From: Zelonia costaricensis
Taxonomy: Eukaryota; Euglenozoa; Kinetoplastea; Trypanosomatida; Trypanosomatidae
NCBI GenBank assembly: GCA_030849075.1
Contig: JASAOO010003015.1
Coordinates: 1 to 17,505 of the forward strand
Reading direction: 5' to 3'
DNA: 17,505 nt
Every line of letters begins with the position of its first letter. The first letter of the stretch is position 1. A program made the translations under genes and the position numbers. Of the stretch, positions 16,523 to 17,505 are shown one piece after another. The notes beneath the pieces are model-generated. The model had not been told where the DNA came from, searched no databases, and saw only the letters and a program-made list of their open reading frames with translations.

Positions 16523-17505
16523 ATGGAGCGCGCCACAGTGCCCGCCCCACTCATGCCGAGTGCGCAGCCGTACGCCTACCACTTACCACCGCCGCTTAGT
16601 CCTGTCCCCGTGTCCGCGATGTCGCCGCTCTCGCCAAACCACCCCTGCGCCAGAAGCTTTGGCACTCCGTCAGCGAGCGTCTCGGTCCATGTTCCGCCAC
16701 CCCCACGTTCGCCAAGCACCTCAACCTCCACAGCGCTGCGGACGCCCACCGCCTCGACTGTGTTCGCTGGCGTCAGCGGCGCGGTGCTGGAGAAATACAC
16801 CAGCTTCGTCTCCGAGATCGACCTGCCGCCCGTATCCTCCCCTCCGGCGTCACCGCCACCGACACCAGCAGCAACAGGGGCAGCAGCACGTCGCACATGG
16901 CGTCTGTGGCCTCCATACCAGCCGGTCATCTGCGTCCCCCGCCTGCACCTGCTCAGCCCCACCACCGAGATGGATATCGCCGCGGCCGACTACAGCACCG
17001 TGTACCCGCGCGTCCGCTCGCTCGAGTACCTCGTCGGGCTTCTCGTCACGGCCTGTGTGATTCCCTACGGTTTTGCCGCCATCCGCGGCTTCTGTGTGCG
17101 GCATCAGCTCGCCTACCTCCATCACGTCCGACTGCCCCCGCCGATCCTCGCCAACATGGGCTCTGCCGGCTACGACCACTTCGCAGACCGTCAGTGGGTT
17201 ACTCTGCGCCGCAACACCACCCCACTCCTGGCCCTTGCGGCGTTGCTGGGGCTTTGGACGACGCTCTGCCGCAGAATGATGGCTGCCTCGTCCCAGCCCA
17301 ACACCAGCGACCAGCCTCTGGTACCACTCACGGGCCCGTCACCACCGTCCCGCCGCCGCAGCGCAGATGCCGCGATGGCCCCGCAGACTTTGGCGCGCAC
17401 CGTAGTCGCGCTGCGCCGTGTCCCTCACCGCGTTGCGGGCCAGCGCTGGAGCATCCCCGCCCTCTACGCCGTCGTTGGCTTCTTCTTCGTGGCCGTCGTG
17501 CACGG
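16523..17505 (+). CDS. GUP1: GUP1-type MBOAT, copy 3, N-terminal part (runs off the window)
   Basis: The ORF starts at an ATG in a GCCACCATGG context just after a polypyrimidine-AG. It stays open to the window end: 327 complete codons plus two bases. About 165 Pro/Ser/Thr-rich residues lead to a first membrane segment (LEYLVGLLVTACVIPYGFAA, from residue 167). A second hydrophobic segment follows a linker (LLALAALLGLWTTL), then a Ser/Pro/Arg linker. Residues 314-327 (LYAVVGFFFVAVVH) are identical to residues 381-394 of copy 2, down to the DNA. The layout of disordered N-terminus, two hydrophobic segments, basic linker and this membrane segment matches copy 2, which is the reason for the family call. 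The catalytic MBOAT block lies beyond the window, so activity cannot be judged. The sequence before residue 314 is only weakly similar to copy 2. Confidence 0.8.
   Translation, partial: MERATVPAPLMPSAQPYAYHLPPPLSPVPVSAMSPLSPNHPCARSFGTPSASVSVHVPPPPRSPSTSTSTALRTPTASTVFAGVSGAVLEKYTSFVSEIDLPPVSSPPASPPPTPAATGAAARRTWRLWPPYQPVICVPRLHLLSPTTEMDIAAADYSTVYPRVRSLEYLVGLLVTACVIPYGFAAIRGFCVRHQLAYLHHVRLPPPILANMGSAGYDHFADRQWVTLRRNTTPLLALAALLGLWTTLCRRMMAASSQPNTSDQPLVPLTGPSPPSRRRSADAAMAPQTLARTVVALRRVPHRVAGQRWSIPALYAVVGFFFVAVVH
17462..17505 (+). repeat. 44-nt segment identical to MBOAT copy 2 (copy B)
   Basis: This is the partner of 11873-11916. The identity starts abruptly at 17462 and continues to the last base of the window, so its full length is unknown. 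Confidence 0.95.

Noticed and set aside
1..17505. tRNA, rRNA, snoRNA, CRISPR, transposase or phage genes
   Set aside because: None could be recognised on either strand; the repeats seen are simple microsatellites and not spaced direct repeats.

Overview
This window looks like nuclear chromosomal DNA of a trypanosomatid, most likely Leishmania or another Leishmaniinae. All supported genes lie on the + strand and are intronless. Their third codon positions are strongly G/C biased. They are separated by 0.6-3.1 kb of pyrimidine-rich spacer full of CA/TG microsatellites and homopolymer runs. Polypyrimidine tracts ending in AG precede the start codons, as expected for trans-splicing of a polycistronic transcript. 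The species cannot be fixed from the sequence alone.

Layout. (1) 1-1575: non-coding spacer ending in a candidate splice acceptor at 1342. (2) 1576-4551: a 991-residue, mostly disordered Ser/Ala/Pro-rich protein of unknown function. (3) 4552-5195: spacer and 5' UTR with (CA)11-G-A11 just before the next start. (4) 5196-7652: an 818-residue membrane-bound O-acyltransferase (MBOAT) of the GUP1 group ('glycerol uptake protein' in older annotations). (5) 7653-8940: spacer with a palindrome and hairpin. (6) 8941-9345: a small candidate gene with a mitochondrial-type N-terminus and an eroded-looking 3' end. (7) 9346-10732: spacer, splice acceptor, and a start-overlapping upstream ORF. (8) 10733-13444: a second GUP1-type MBOAT, 903 residues. 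(9) 13445-16522: a 3.1-kb spacer. (10) 16523-17505: the N-terminal 327 residues of a third family member, cut by the window end.

How the genes relate. The core of the window is a tandem array of three GUP1-like MBOAT genes. T. brucei GUP1 is known to act as a GPI-anchor lipid remodelase that acylates lyso-GPI in the secretory pathway. By homology these paralogs probably acylate GPI-type or related lipids in the ER or Golgi; their individual substrates are inference. Copies 2 and 3 share an exact 44-nt stretch running off the window edge although the sequence before it is diverged, which suggests gene conversion or a recent partial duplication. Copy 1 has an extremely GC-rich core that ends abruptly near 7140. 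No non-trypanosomatid element, CRISPR array, rRNA or tRNA was recognised.
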